The notes beneath the pieces are model-generated. The model was not told the origin of the DNA, did no database searches, and was given only the letters and a program-made list of their open reading frames with translations. Shown here piece by piece: positions 32,713 to 42,819 of a stretch of 64,000 nucleotides of DNA. The position numbers and the translations under genes are program-made. Every line of letters begins with the position of its first letter. Position 1 is the stretch's first letter. Source of the DNA: JAHQVI01 sp963749875 (lineage in GTDB: Bacteria > Pseudomonadota > Alphaproteobacteria > Rhizobiales > Rhodomicrobiaceae); assembly GCA_963749875.1 (NCBI GenBank), contig CAVVOX010000002.1:1054001-1118000 (forward strand), given 5' to 3'.

Positions 32713-33879
32713 CTAAAGACCGGCGGTCGACATGCCTTGACGCATGGCTGCACGGCGGAGGGGACCGGCGACCGAAAGCGCCGTCAGCCCGGCCCCGCGC
32801 AGGATCTGGAAGAGCGACAGATTGGAGACCAGCGTCCGGTTCAGCAGATCGGCGGCCAAAGTTCTCGCCCAGACATCGCCGCGGCGCTTGCGCTCATAAG
32901 CGGCGAGCACCTCCGGTGCCCCCGGATCGTCAGCCTGAGCGAGGCAGCCGACGAGGTCGGCGACGTCGCGGAAGCCGAGATTGAGCCCCTGCGCGCCGAT
33001 CGGCGGCATGACATGGGCCGCCTCACCGATAAGCGCCAGGCGCGTGCCGGTGAGCTTTGCGGCGATGAGCCCTGAAAGCGGAAATGCGCCGCGCGGGCCG
33101 ACCTCGACAACCTCGCCCAGAAGTCCGTCAAGACGGGTGGTCAGCGCCTCGGCGAATTCGGCATCGTCCATCTGGCTGAGAGCGGATGCTTCATCGCGCC
33201 GAACGACCCAGACGAGGCTCGAGGCGCCGTCGCCCAGAGGCACGACAGTGAACGGCCCGCTTGCATAATGAAATTCCGTGCAGGCGCCCCCATGCGGGCG
33301 GCTGTGACGGAAATTGCAGACGATGGCCGTTTGATCATATGACCAGGCCCGCACGCCGATCCCCGCGCTTTCACGGCAGAAGGATTTGCGGCCGTCGGCG
33401 CCGACGACCAGCTTGGCCGAAAAAGCCTCGCCTTCGGCAGTCAAAATCTGTTGTGTGTGCTGTCTTGTCCGAAGGGCGGTCACGCCAGAGGTTGGCCGGA
33501 ATCCCGCGCCAAGCCCTTCGAGCAAAATCCGGATCAGGTCGGCGTTCGCAATATTATAGCCGAACGCTTGCCTGCCGATCTCGGCCGCTTGGAACGCCAT
33601 GTCCGGCGCGCGGAACAGACGCCCGGTGCGGTCGATCAGGCGGAGCCCGCGCAAAGGTTCGGCGAAAGGCTTCAACTCTGACCAGAGGCCGACATTCTCG
33701 GAAAGAAAGCGGACCGACCCTTCGAGCAGCGCCGTCGTCCGGCGGTCCGGGGCGTCCGGATTCGGTGCCGGGCCGACACAGACCGCGTTCACGCCCGCCT
33801 TTCTCAAGGCCATCGCCGCCGCCAGACCCACGGGCCCGGCGCCGACCACAACAACGTCACGGTCTTCGGAGGATGTCAT
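32713..33879 (-). CDS. UbiH/COQ6-family FAD-dependent hydroxylase
   Basis: The 388-residue flavoprotein has the N-terminal FAD motif VVVVGAGPVGLAAAMALRKA, the mid-domain DG motif VVGADGRKSFCRESAG, and the C-terminal GD-type motif in which Asp is replaced by Glu (LALIGEAAHVMPPIGAQGLN). Family members hydroxylate the ubiquinone ring. Alphaproteobacteria encode several (UbiH, UbiL, UbiM), and sequence reading cannot separate them. The ATG used has GGATGA upstream; two in-frame ATGs lie 2-4 codons earlier. It is adjacent to lpxL. Confidence 0.82.
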   Translation of the reverse strand: MTSSEDRDVVVVGAGPVGLAAAMALRKAGVNAVCVGPAPNPDAPDRRTTALLEGSVRFLSENVGLWSELKPFAEPLRGLRLIDRTGRLFRAPDMAFQAAEIGRQAFGYNIANADLIRILLEGLGAGFRPTSGVTALRTRQHTQQILTAEGEAFSAKLVVGADGRKSFCRESAGIGVRAWSYDQTAIVCNFRHSRPHGGACTEFHYASGPFTVVPLGDGASSLVWVVRRDEASALSQMDDAEFAEALTTRLDGLLGEVVEVGPRGAFPLSGLIAAKLTGTRLALIGEAAHVMPPIGAQGLNLGFRDVADLVGCLAQADDPGAPEVLAAYERKRRGDVWARTLAADLLNRTLVSNLSLFQILRGAGLTALSVAGPLRRAAMRQGMSTAGL

Positions 33880-33942
33880 TTTCATCATCCGCATAGTGGC
33901 GGCTCTGCGGCATGTGAGCAAGACGACGAAATGGCGACCCGC

Positions 33943-35235
33943 CTATCTCGCAAGCGCTGCGCCTCTCGCCACGCGGGATGCGTTTCTCTCGCAGGTAACG
34001 GTCGGTCCGGTCGCGCTATTGATCAGCGTACAGAGGCTATCATTGCAGCCGCTTACGGACGAAACCTCTTCGAGTCCGGCACGTATCTCCATGGCCGAGC
34101 CGTTGAGGCGTGCCGCTTCCCGATAGAGTGCATGGGCTTTGGCAAAGTCACCGGAAACGCCGATGACCTTTTTCTCGTTGAGAAAGATCGGGTCATAGGT
34201 TTTTGCAAGACCTGCAAAGGCTTCGGGCATATCACTGCGCTCGATCAGATAGCGGTACATGAGGCGTGCCGCCCCGATGTCGCCCCGCTCCAGATAGTCG
34301 TTCCCTTTCGCCAGCATTTCGCGATGCGGGACAACGTGCAGGGAGGTCTTTTTGACTTTGTTGGACGTGACGCTCACCGTCGCTTGCGCGGACCGATCGC
34401 CGGCGACGTCGGGCCGGCTGCCGACGAGCATATTGCCCGTTGGCAATGCGCAGGCCGCGATGAAATCGGCCAGATCGGAAGCCAGGACGCCGTAAGAAAT
34501 ACCGTTCGCTTCCTTGTGGATCGCGGTGCTTATCGCCAGAACGACACCGCTCTCGTCGATCAGGGGGCCGCCGCTATAACCCGGAATGATCGGCGTTTGG
34601 TGCTGAAGCTGACTGCTGAACCAGCGGTTGGTCAGCACACGCGAGACGCTGCCCTTGACGACGGACGGAATGAAATAGGTCGTATCGTCCCCTTGCGCCC
34701 AGGAGACGCCGCCTTGAGGATCGGCCGCCGCCGGAAAGCCGATCGCAAACAGATCGGTCGCAACGGCGGGGTATTTGTGAGAAAGCGGCAGCGGTGCGCC
34801 CGGCAGATCGTCGAGCGTCTCCAGGAGCGCAAGATCTTTCTGTGGGAAAATTGCAAGGAGCCGCACAGGGATGCGCCTTACGACTCCGCGCTCGTCGACG
34901 AACCCCACCGAATAAGCGGTCCCGTCTTCAATGACATGATAGTTGGTTGCGATGACGCGCTTGCCGCTTACGAGAAACGCCGTCCCGCCTTTTGCGCCTC
35001 CGCTGATCTCGACAAGAAGGCGATAGACCCGGTGCACGGCGCTCTGGATCGGGTGCCGGTCCGGCGCATTGGAACGGGACGCGTTCGGCGCGTTCCGCGC
35101 TGCCATGCCGCTCTGAGCCGAATCAACAACCGTTGGAACGAGCCAGGCCGAGATGATGAAGGTGGATATGAGCGCGAACCGTCCCAAAATCCGGAAGGAC
35201 CGTCCAAACGGCGTTTTTCGAACAGGACATCCCAT
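33943..35235 (-). CDS. Trypsin-like serine protease with C-terminal helical repeats
   Basis: The 430-residue protein starts with a membrane anchor (about residues 15-38), then a trypsin-like domain. Its triad is His in ATNYHVIEDG, Asp in PQKDLALLETLD and Ser in IPGYSGGPLIDE. The usual GNSGG or GDSGG is GYSGG. The last third (from about 320: REMLAKGNDYLERGDIGAAR and FAKAHALYREAARLNGSAME) has TPR/Sel1-like helical pairs. It lacks PDZ domains. Probably envelope-located; substrate unknown. The ATG before GCPVRKTP was preferred to a longer frame without a ribosome-binding site. Confidence 0.75.
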   Translation of the reverse strand: MGCPVRKTPFGRSFRILGRFALISTFIISAWLVPTVVDSAQSGMAARNAPNASRSNAPDRHPIQSAVHRVYRLLVEISGGAKGGTAFLVSGKRVIATNYHVIEDGTAYSVGFVDERGVVRRIPVRLLAIFPQKDLALLETLDDLPGAPLPLSHKYPAVATDLFAIGFPAAADPQGGVSWAQGDDTTYFIPSVVKGSVSRVLTNRWFSSQLQHQTPIIPGYSGGPLIDESGVVLAISTAIHKEANGISYGVLASDLADFIAACALPTGNMLVGSRPDVAGDRSAQATVSVTSNKVKKTSLHVVPHREMLAKGNDYLERGDIGAARLMYRYLIERSDMPEAFAGLAKTYDPIFLNEKKVIGVSGDFAKAHALYREAARLNGSAMEIRAGLEEVSSVSGCNDSLCTLINSATGPTVTCERNASRVARGAALAR

Positions 35236-35450
35236 ATGACGAAATTCAGCTTCTAAAATCGCGCCGAAGCGCCGGATGGCTGGTGAGTAACGAAATCGCC
35301 TGATCAGAGGAGAAATAGGACGACAAAATTCCGGCTTGCGCAACCCGAAAGTGAGACCGTCACGGCGAAGTTATCCGGGCCCATGCAAGATGTCCACAGA
35401 GGTGCATCGGCATAATAGTTGGGAAAAAAAAGGACTTGTCTTGGAAAATC

Positions 35451-36083
35451 TTAGGCATGCTGCCGGCTGCGCGGCTTTTGGATCAGCAGCCTTCGTGCGT
35501 GAAAAAGTGCTTTGTCGGCAGCCGACCAAATTTTGCGTTCGTCTTCCGCCCGCAAATAATCGAAGACGAGTTTGGAGGCGACAACGCCGATAATGAAGAG
35601 CAGGATCGCCGCGACCGCCGAGCTGATGAGGAACGTCCTCTCATAGAGCTGCGGCGTGCCGCGCTGCAGATAGAGCCACCCGACAAGCACGAGCGTTGCC
35701 GGAAAGGTCGCCAGAAAGCCGAAAAGCGCGACTTCCCACCAACGCGCCTTTTTGCGGATCATCGCCAGATTGTCCTTCAGCCTGGCGATCGCGCCGGTCG
35801 TGTGATTTTCCAGATAGATGCAATGCCCGTAAGCGGCCTTTTCGCTGGCGGCCCAGACAGCGGTAATGGCATGGCCGTTGCGGAACGAAATTCCGCTATC
35901 GACCAGAAGGATCTCGATGTCGCGGCCGTCGCGCTGGCGCAGAAAGAAGCGCTGCCGGCTCGTCACCGGCACCCGGCGTACCGGGGCGTCCGGCGCCTCC
36001 CGCCGACCCGGCCGGTGGTCCTCTGCCCATGTCTGGAGCCCCGCGACGACTCCGCTCGCTGCCCAGGCGAAAAACTCTCCCAT
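35451..36083 (-). CDS. Small membrane protein of unknown family
   Basis: I do not recognise this 210-residue protein. The first 110 residues are soluble and mixed alpha/beta (QRFFLRQRDGRDIEILLVDS). Two membrane helices follow at about 118-140 and 150-172 (ALFGFLATFPATLVLVGWLY and FLISSAVAAILLFIIGVVAS), then a short basic tail. Base composition is like its neighbours. It lies on the minus strand, divergent from the ribosomal operon. Confidence 0.6.
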   Translation of the reverse strand: MGEFFAWAASGVVAGLQTWAEDHRPGRREAPDAPVRRVPVTSRQRFFLRQRDGRDIEILLVDSGISFRNGHAITAVWAASEKAAYGHCIYLENHTTGAIARLKDNLAMIRKKARWWEVALFGFLATFPATLVLVGWLYLQRGTPQLYERTFLISSAVAAILLFIIGVVASKLVFDYLRAEDERKIWSAADKALFHARRLLIQKPRSRQHA

Positions 36084-36345
36084 TCTCTGCCCACAACTTT
36101 ATTCGTCGTTGCTCGTTGTCAGGGCGACGCTCGATGGCGATTGTCCCCCCTCCCGGCGCCCCTGCTCCCCACGGGGCAAAACGCTCCGGCCTTCATACCA
36201 GCCTTTCGGCCGAGACTATAATTGCCTCTCGGACTTCTACTAATTTTCACGGGACTTCAAGTCCCAGAGATGGCTCGCGTCGAGTAATAATCGAAAGAAA
36301 AACGCGTAATGCGGCAAAATCGACGCAAATTGGTAAATTTGAGGC
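36084..36345. other. Region upstream of the ribosomal promoter, no gene seen
   Basis: No coding frame is convincing. A perfect -10 hexamer TATAAT occurs at 36217-36222 but has no -35 partner at proper spacing. The sequence becomes AT-rich toward the ribosomal promoter, as expected for an UP-like region. Confidence 0.4.
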
Positions 36346-36374
36346 TTGACGCTCCAAATCACGGCGTCTATGTC
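36346..36374 (+). promoter_or_regulatory. Candidate sigma-70 promoter of the str-S10-spc-alpha block
   Basis: TTGACG and TATGTC are separated by exactly 17 nt and preceded by an AT-rich stretch (GGTAAATTTGAGGC). Transcription starting about 7 nt downstream would give a leader of about 210 nt before rpsL, containing a terminator-like hairpin. Confidence 0.55.
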
Positions 36375-36469
36375 TCAGCCATCGATTTGGCAGGCAGTAG
36401 TGCCATGCGCCGTTTTCGTGTGCATTTCTTCTAAACGCTGCCAAGAGATTCGAGAACACGATTGGGTGT

Positions 36470-36556
36470 ATGACCCTCCAGCTTAAGCGCTGGATGGTCC
36501 TCTCGTTTTTAGCTGATCGCCAGATCGCGTTTCAGTCGATGACTGTTACGCACTGA
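36470..36556 (+). CDS. Possible 28-codon leader peptide upstream of rpsL
   Basis: An ATG starts a frame of 28 codons (MTLQLKRWMVLSFLADRQIA, then FQSMTVTH) ending 33 nt before rpsL. The frame runs through the terminator-like hairpin, so ribosome position on it could change hairpin folding. The ribosome-binding site is weak (GGGTG), and the frame could be chance. Confidence 0.3.
   Translation: MTLQLKRWMVLSFLADRQIAFQSMTVTH
36472..36510 (+). terminator. Terminator-like hairpin in the rpsL leader (candidate attenuator)
   Basis: GACC-C-TCCAGC and GCTGGA-T-GGTC form a 10-bp stem with one mismatch and a 6-nt loop; CTCTCG and then TTTTT follow. No plus-strand gene precedes it, so its place between the ribosomal promoter and rpsL suggests attenuation of the operon. 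Confidence 0.5.
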
Positions 36557-36589
36557 CGGACGGCGTTATTTGCTTGGGTTAAAAGGCGC

Positions 36590-36961
36590 ATGCCGACGAT
36601 ACAACAGCTGATCCGTAAGCCGAGAAGGGCTCCCTTGAAGCGGAACAAAGTGCCCGCCATGCAGGCCTGTCCGCAGAAGCGTGGCGTGTGCACGCGCGTC
36701 TACACCACGACGCCGAAAAAGCCGAACTCCGCGCTTCGCAAGGTCGCGCGCGTGCGGCTGCAGAACGGCTTCGAGGTGACGAGCTATATTCCCGGCGAGG
36801 GGCATAATCTGCAGGAGCACTCGGTCGTGTTGATCCGCGGCGGCCGCGTCAAGGACCTGCCGGGCGTTCGCTACCATACGATCCGCGGTGTTCTGGATAC
36901 GCAGGGCGTATCGAAGCGTCGCCAGCGCCGTTCGAAATACGGCGCCAAGCGGCCGAAATAG
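36590..36961 (+). CDS. rpsL: 30S ribosomal protein S12
   Basis: The 123-residue protein is full length and highly conserved: TTPKKPNSALRKVARVRL and GGRVKDLPGVRYHTIRG. The streptomycin-determining positions are wild type (Lys43, Lys88, Pro91). S12 sits at the decoding centre. Spacing to rpsG is 29 nt. It is the first gene of the ribosomal block. Confidence 0.98.
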   Translation: MPTIQQLIRKPRRAPLKRNKVPAMQACPQKRGVCTRVYTTTPKKPNSALRKVARVRLQNGFEVTSYIPGEGHNLQEHSVVLIRGGRVKDLPGVRYHTIRGVLDTQGVSKRRQRRSKYGAKRPK

Positions 36962-36990
36962 TTCAGTGAACCGAAAGGCGAGCGAGAACC

Positions 36991-37461
36991 ATGTCGCGAC
37001 GGCATAGGGCAGAAAAGCGCGAAATCATTCCCGATCCGAAATTCGGGGATGTTGTGCTGGCCAAGTTCATGAACAGCCTGATGTATCAGGGCAAGAAATC
37101 GGTGGCGGAGCATATCGTCTACAGCGCGCTCGACCGGATCGAGAGCCGGGCCAAGCGCGACCCGATGCAGGTCTTCCACGAGGCGCTCGACAATGTGAAG
37201 CCGGCCATCGAGGTGCGCTCCCGCCGTGTCGGCGGCGCGACCTATCAGGTTCCGGTCGAGGTTCGGGCCGATCGCCGACAGGCGCTTGCCATTCGCTGGA
37301 TCATTACGGCAGCGCGCGGGCGCAACGAAAACACAATGGAGGAGCGCTTATCCGCCGAGCTGCTTGATGCGTCCGGCAATCGCGGCACCGCCGTGAAGAA
37401 GCGCGAGGATACGCACCGGATGGCTGAGGCTAACCGAGCCTTTTCACACTACCGATGGTAA
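36991..37461 (+). CDS. rpsG: 30S ribosomal protein S7
   Basis: The 156-residue protein matches S7 over its length (MSRRHRAEKREIIPDPKFGD, ALDNVKPAIEVRSRRVGGAT and MAEANRAFSHYRW). It nucleates the 30S head on 16S rRNA. S7 is the translational repressor of the str operon in Escherichia coli; no obvious target hairpin is visible in the short rpsL-rpsG gap here. Confidence 0.98.
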   Translation: MSRRHRAEKREIIPDPKFGDVVLAKFMNSLMYQGKKSVAEHIVYSALDRIESRAKRDPMQVFHEALDNVKPAIEVRSRRVGGATYQVPVEVRADRRQALAIRWIITAARGRNENTMEERLSAELLDASGNRGTAVKKREDTHRMAEANRAFSHYRW

Positions 37462-37485
37462 GGCGTTAAAGAGGATCGCGAGACG

Positions 37486-39561
<2,076 letters not shown>

Positions 39562-39605
39562 CGGGCCTGGATTGGAGCCAAAAGAGAAAAGAGACGGAGA
39601 GCCAG

Positions 39606-40796
39606 ATGGCCAAGGCAAAATTTGAACGCTCAAAGCCGCACGTTAACGTCGGAACGATCGGTCACGTCGACCACGGCAAGACCACGCTCACCGCTGCCAT
39701 CACCAAGGTTCTGGCGGAGACTGGCGGCGCGACCTTCCAGGCGTATGACTCGATCGACAAGGCGCCCGAAGAGCGGGCCCGCGGCATCACCATTTCCACC
39801 GCGCATGTGGAATATGAGACCGAGAACCGCCACTACGCCCATGTCGACTGCCCCGGCCATGCCGACTATGTGAAAAACATGATCACCGGCGCGGCGCAGA
39901 TGGACGGTGCGATCCTGGTTGTGAGTGCCGCCGATGGTCCGATGCCGCAGACCCGCGAGCACATCCTGCTCGCCCGTCAGGTCGGCGTGCCGGCTCTCGT
40001 CGTCTATCTGAACAAGGTCGACATGGTCGATGACCCCGAGCTCCTCGAACTTGTCGAGCTGGAGGTCCGCGAGTTGCTTTCGTCCTATGAGTTCCCCGGT
40101 GACGATATCCCGATCGTGAAGGGGTCGGCGCTCGCGGCGCTCGAGGACCGTGACAATGAGATTGGCAAGGACTCGATTCTTGAGCTGATGCGGGCTGTCG
40201 ATTCTTACATCCCGCAGCCGGAGCGGCCGATCGATCAGCCCTTCCTGATGCCGATCGAAGACGTTTTCTCGATTTCCGGCCGCGGCACCGTCGTGACCGG
40301 CCGTATCGAGCGCGGCATCATCAAGGTCGGCGAGGAAGTCGAGATCGTCGGCATGAAGCCCACGACGAAGACCACCGTCACGGGCGTTGAGATGTTCCGC
40401 AAGCTGCTCGACCAGGGCCAGGCCGGCGACAATGTCGGCTGCCTGCTGCGCGGTATCGACCGCACGGCGGTCGAGCGCGGCCAGGTGCTCTGCAAGCCCG
40501 GCAGCGTGACGCCGCATACGCAGTTCAAGGCCGAGGCCTACATTCTGACGAAGGACGAGGGCGGCCGTCATACGCCGTTCTTCACCAATTACCGGCCGCA
40601 ATTCTACTTCCGCACGACCGATGTGACGGGCGTGGTCAAGCTGCCGGAAGGGACCGAGATGGTCATGCCGGGCGATAATGTCGCCATGGAAGTGGAGCTG
40701 ATCGTGCCGATCGCCATGGAAGAGAAGCTTCGCTTCGCCATTCGCGAGGGCGGCCGCACGGTGGGCGCCGGCGTCGTATCGAGCATCGTGAAATAG
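39606..40796 (+). CDS. tuf: Elongation factor Tu
   Basis: The 396-residue EF-Tu shows GTIGHVDHGKTTLTAAI (G1), RGITISTAHVEYET (effector loop), VDCPGHADYVKNMITGAAQM (G3) and VYLNKVDMVDD (G4), then beta-barrel domains II and III. It delivers aminoacyl-tRNA to the ribosome. Alphaproteobacteria often have a second tuf elsewhere. GGAGAGCCAG supplies the ribosome-binding site. A strong hairpin begins 12 nt after the stop. Confidence 0.98.
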   Translation: MAKAKFERSKPHVNVGTIGHVDHGKTTLTAAITKVLAETGGATFQAYDSIDKAPEERARGITISTAHVEYETENRHYAHVDCPGHADYVKNMITGAAQMDGAILVVSAADGPMPQTREHILLARQVGVPALVVYLNKVDMVDDPELLELVELEVRELLSSYEFPGDDIPIVKGSALAALEDRDNEIGKDSILELMRAVDSYIPQPERPIDQPFLMPIEDVFSISGRGTVVTGRIERGIIKVGEEVEIVGMKPTTKTTVTGVEMFRKLLDQGQAGDNVGCLLRGIDRTAVERGQVLCKPGSVTPHTQFKAEAYILTKDEGGRHTPFFTNYRPQFYFRTTDVTGVVKLPEGTEMVMPGDNVAMEVELIVPIAMEEKLRFAIREGGRTVGAGVVSSIVK

Positions 40797-40807
40797 GTGA
40801 ACGGATA

Positions 40808-40833
40808 GAGGACGCGGGGCCCCCCGCGTCCTC
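40808..40833 (+). terminator. Perfect 12-bp hairpin between tuf and rpsJ
   Basis: GAGGACGCGGGG and CCCCGCGTCCTC are perfect inverted repeats separated by two C, giving 11 stable pairs over a four-base loop. It is followed by ACCTCAAGGTAG, without a U-tract, and ends 17 nt before rpsJ. It could be an RNA-processing or pausing signal at the str/S10 boundary. Confidence 0.6.
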
Positions 40834-40850
40834 ACCTCAAGGTAGTGGAC

Positions 40851-41159
40851 ATGCAAGGTCAAAACATTCGCATCCGGCTCAAGGCGTTCGATCATCGCAT
40901 CCTGGACGCCTCGACGCGGGAAATCGTGAACACCGCGAAACGGACCGGCGCCGAGGTGCGCGGACCGATTCCGCTGCCGACGAGGATCGAGAAATTCACC
41001 GTGAACCGCTCGCCGCATATCGACAAGAAGAGCCGCGAGCAGTTCGAGATGCGGACCCATAAGCGGATGATCGACATTGTCGACCCCACGCCGCAGACGG
41101 TCGATGCTCTGATGAAGCTCGACCTTGCAGCCGGTGTCGATGTTGAGATCAAGCTCTAG
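40851..41159 (+). CDS. rpsJ: 30S ribosomal protein S10
   Basis: The 102-residue protein begins MQGQNIRIRLKAFDHRILDA and has the family's GPIPLPTRIEKFTVNRSPHI loop. The ATG was preferred to a GTG two codons earlier because it gives the usual family length. S10 (NusE) is both a 30S-head protein and part of antitermination complexes. Confidence 0.98.
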   Translation: MQGQNIRIRLKAFDHRILDASTREIVNTAKRTGAEVRGPIPLPTRIEKFTVNRSPHIDKKSREQFEMRTHKRMIDIVDPTPQTVDALMKLDLAAGVDVEIKL

Positions 41160-41182
41160 ATCTGGATGGCCGAGGCAGCTCG

Positions 41183-41887
41183 ATGCGCTCAGGTGTGATA
41201 GCACAGAAGGTGGGAATGACCCGGATCTTTACCGAATCCGGTGAGCACGTGCCCGTGACGGTTCTCAGAATCGACCAGTGCCGTGTGGTTGCCCATCGAA
41301 CGGAAGAAAAGAACGGCTACACTGCTTTGCAGCTCGGCGTCGGCCGGGCGAAGGTGAAGAATCTGAGCCGTGCGGAACGCGGGCACTTTGCCGTCGCCAA
41401 GGTCGAGCCTGCCCGCAAACTCGCCGAGTTTCGCGTCTCGGCCGACAATGTGATCGACATCGGCGCGGAGATTACCGCCGACCATTTCGTCGAGGGCCAG
41501 CTTGTCGATGTGACGGGCACTTCGATCGGCCGCGGTTTCGCCGGCGGCATGAAGCGTCACAATTTCGGCGGTCTTCGCGCCTCGCACGGCGTCTCGGTTT
41601 CGCATCGCAGCCACGGTTCGACCGGTCAGCGCCAGGATCCCGGCAAGGTCTTCAAAGGCAAGAAAATGGCCGGCCATATGGGCGATGTGCGGGTGACGAC
41701 GCAGAATCTGAAAGTGGTCAAGACCGATGCCGAACGCGGCCTTGTGATGGTCCGCGGCTCGGTTCCCGGCTCGAAGGGCGGCTGGGTGCTGCTGCGCGAT
41801 GCCGTCAAGAGTGCTTTGCCGGAGAACGCGCCGAAGCCCGGCGCCGTCCGCGGCGGCAGTGCTGCCAGCGAGAAGGCGGAGGGCTAA
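41183..41887 (+). CDS. rplC: 50S ribosomal protein L3
   Basis: The 234-residue protein has the L3 core (MRSGVIAQKVGMTRIFTESG, GMKRHNFGGLRASHGVSVSH) and the extended loop with the methylatable Gln in GSTGQRQDPGKVFKGKKMAG. A C-terminal extension of about 20 residues (APKPGAVRGGSAASEKAEG) is variable in alphaproteobacteria. It binds 23S rRNA near the peptidyl-transferase centre. Confidence 0.97.
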   Translation: MRSGVIAQKVGMTRIFTESGEHVPVTVLRIDQCRVVAHRTEEKNGYTALQLGVGRAKVKNLSRAERGHFAVAKVEPARKLAEFRVSADNVIDIGAEITADHFVEGQLVDVTGTSIGRGFAGGMKRHNFGGLRASHGVSVSHRSHGSTGQRQDPGKVFKGKKMAGHMGDVRVTTQNLKVVKTDAERGLVMVRGSVPGSKGGWVLLRDAVKSALPENAPKPGAVRGGSAASEKAEG

Positions 41888-41890
41888 GTG

Positions 41891-42511
41891 ATGAAGGCGG
41901 ATGTGACGACGCTGGAGGCCAAGAAAGCCGGAACGGTCGAGCTTTCGGACGCTGTGTTCGGCCTTGAGCCGCGTACCGATATTCTGCAGCGCATGGTGCG
42001 CTACCAGCTGGCGAAGCGTCAGGCCGGAACGCATCATGCCAAGGACCGCTCGCTGGTCTCGGGCACCCGCGCCAAGATGTACCGGCAGAAGGGGACGGGC
42101 CGGGCGCGCCACGGCAACAAGGTGGCGCCGCAATTCCGCGGCGGCGGCAAGGCCTTCGGTCCGGTTCCGCGCAGCCATGCGATCGACTTGCCCAAGAAGG
42201 TCCGCGCGCTCGCATTGAGGCATGCGCTGTCCTCGAAGGTGAAATCGGATGAGCTCATAATCCTGGAGAAGGCGGAGCTCTCCGAGGCGAAGACCAAGAC
42301 CTTGGTGACGAAATTGTCGGCGCTCGGCGTCGATTCCGCCTTAATTATCGGCGGCAGGGAACTCGACAGCAATTTCGCGCTCGCGGCGCGGAACATCCCG
42401 AATGTGGAGGTGCTCGGCGTCGCCGGGCTCAATGTCTACGACATTCTCCGCCGGCGCAAACTGGTTTTGACCAAGGACGCTCTCGAGGCGATTGAGGAGC
42501 GCTTTAGATGA
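41891..42511 (+). CDS. rplD: 50S ribosomal protein L4
   Basis: A 206-residue L4 with the exit-tunnel loop GTRAKMYRQKGTGRARHGNK and VAPQFRGGGKAFGPVPRSH. The C-terminal half is the globular domain. In Escherichia coli L4 represses the S10 operon; the alphaproteobacterial leader lacks a recognisable counterpart here. The ATG directly follows a GTG that is one codon earlier. Its end overlaps rplW by 4 nt. Confidence 0.97.
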   Translation: MKADVTTLEAKKAGTVELSDAVFGLEPRTDILQRMVRYQLAKRQAGTHHAKDRSLVSGTRAKMYRQKGTGRARHGNKVAPQFRGGGKAFGPVPRSHAIDLPKKVRALALRHALSSKVKSDELIILEKAELSEAKTKTLVTKLSALGVDSALIIGGRELDSNFALAARNIPNVEVLGVAGLNVYDILRRRKLVLTKDALEAIEERFR

Positions 42512-42801
42512 ACGAAGCCGAGCTCTACGACGTGATCCGGGCGCCGGTCATTACCGAGAAGGCGACCATGGCCTCCGAAAACGCCCAGGTGGTCTTTTCG
42601 GTGAGGCTGGATGCGACGAAGCCGCAGATCCGCGAGGCCGTTGAGCGCCTGTTCAACGTGAAGGTGAAGGCGGTCAACACGATGAACCGGGCCGGAAAGC
42701 GCAAGCGCTTCAAGGGCATTCCGGGCAGGCAGAAGAAAATGAAGAAAGCGGTTGTGACCCTGGAGGAGGGTCATTCGATCGACGTAACCACAGGACTCTG
42801 A
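42508..42801 (+). CDS. rplW: 50S ribosomal protein L23
   Basis: A 97-residue L23 (VIRAPVITEKATMASENAQV, then FNVKVKAVNTMNRAGKRKRF). It lies at the tunnel exit and docks trigger factor and SRP. It starts within the last codons of rplD, showing coupled translation. Confidence 0.97.
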   Translation: MNEAELYDVIRAPVITEKATMASENAQVVFSVRLDATKPQIREAVERLFNVKVKAVNTMNRAGKRKRFKGIPGRQKKMKKAVVTLEEGHSIDVTTGL

Positions 42802-42819
42802 GACGGAAGAGCGTGAGCC

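Noticed and set aside
36211..36231. TATAAT upstream of the ribosomal block as main promoter
   Set aside because: The -10 is perfect, but no -35-like hexamer lies 16-18 nt upstream; the pair at 36346-36374 is better.
39630..41204. 524-codon frame antisense to tuf and rpsJ
   Set aside because: Mirror of EF-Tu; no independent support.
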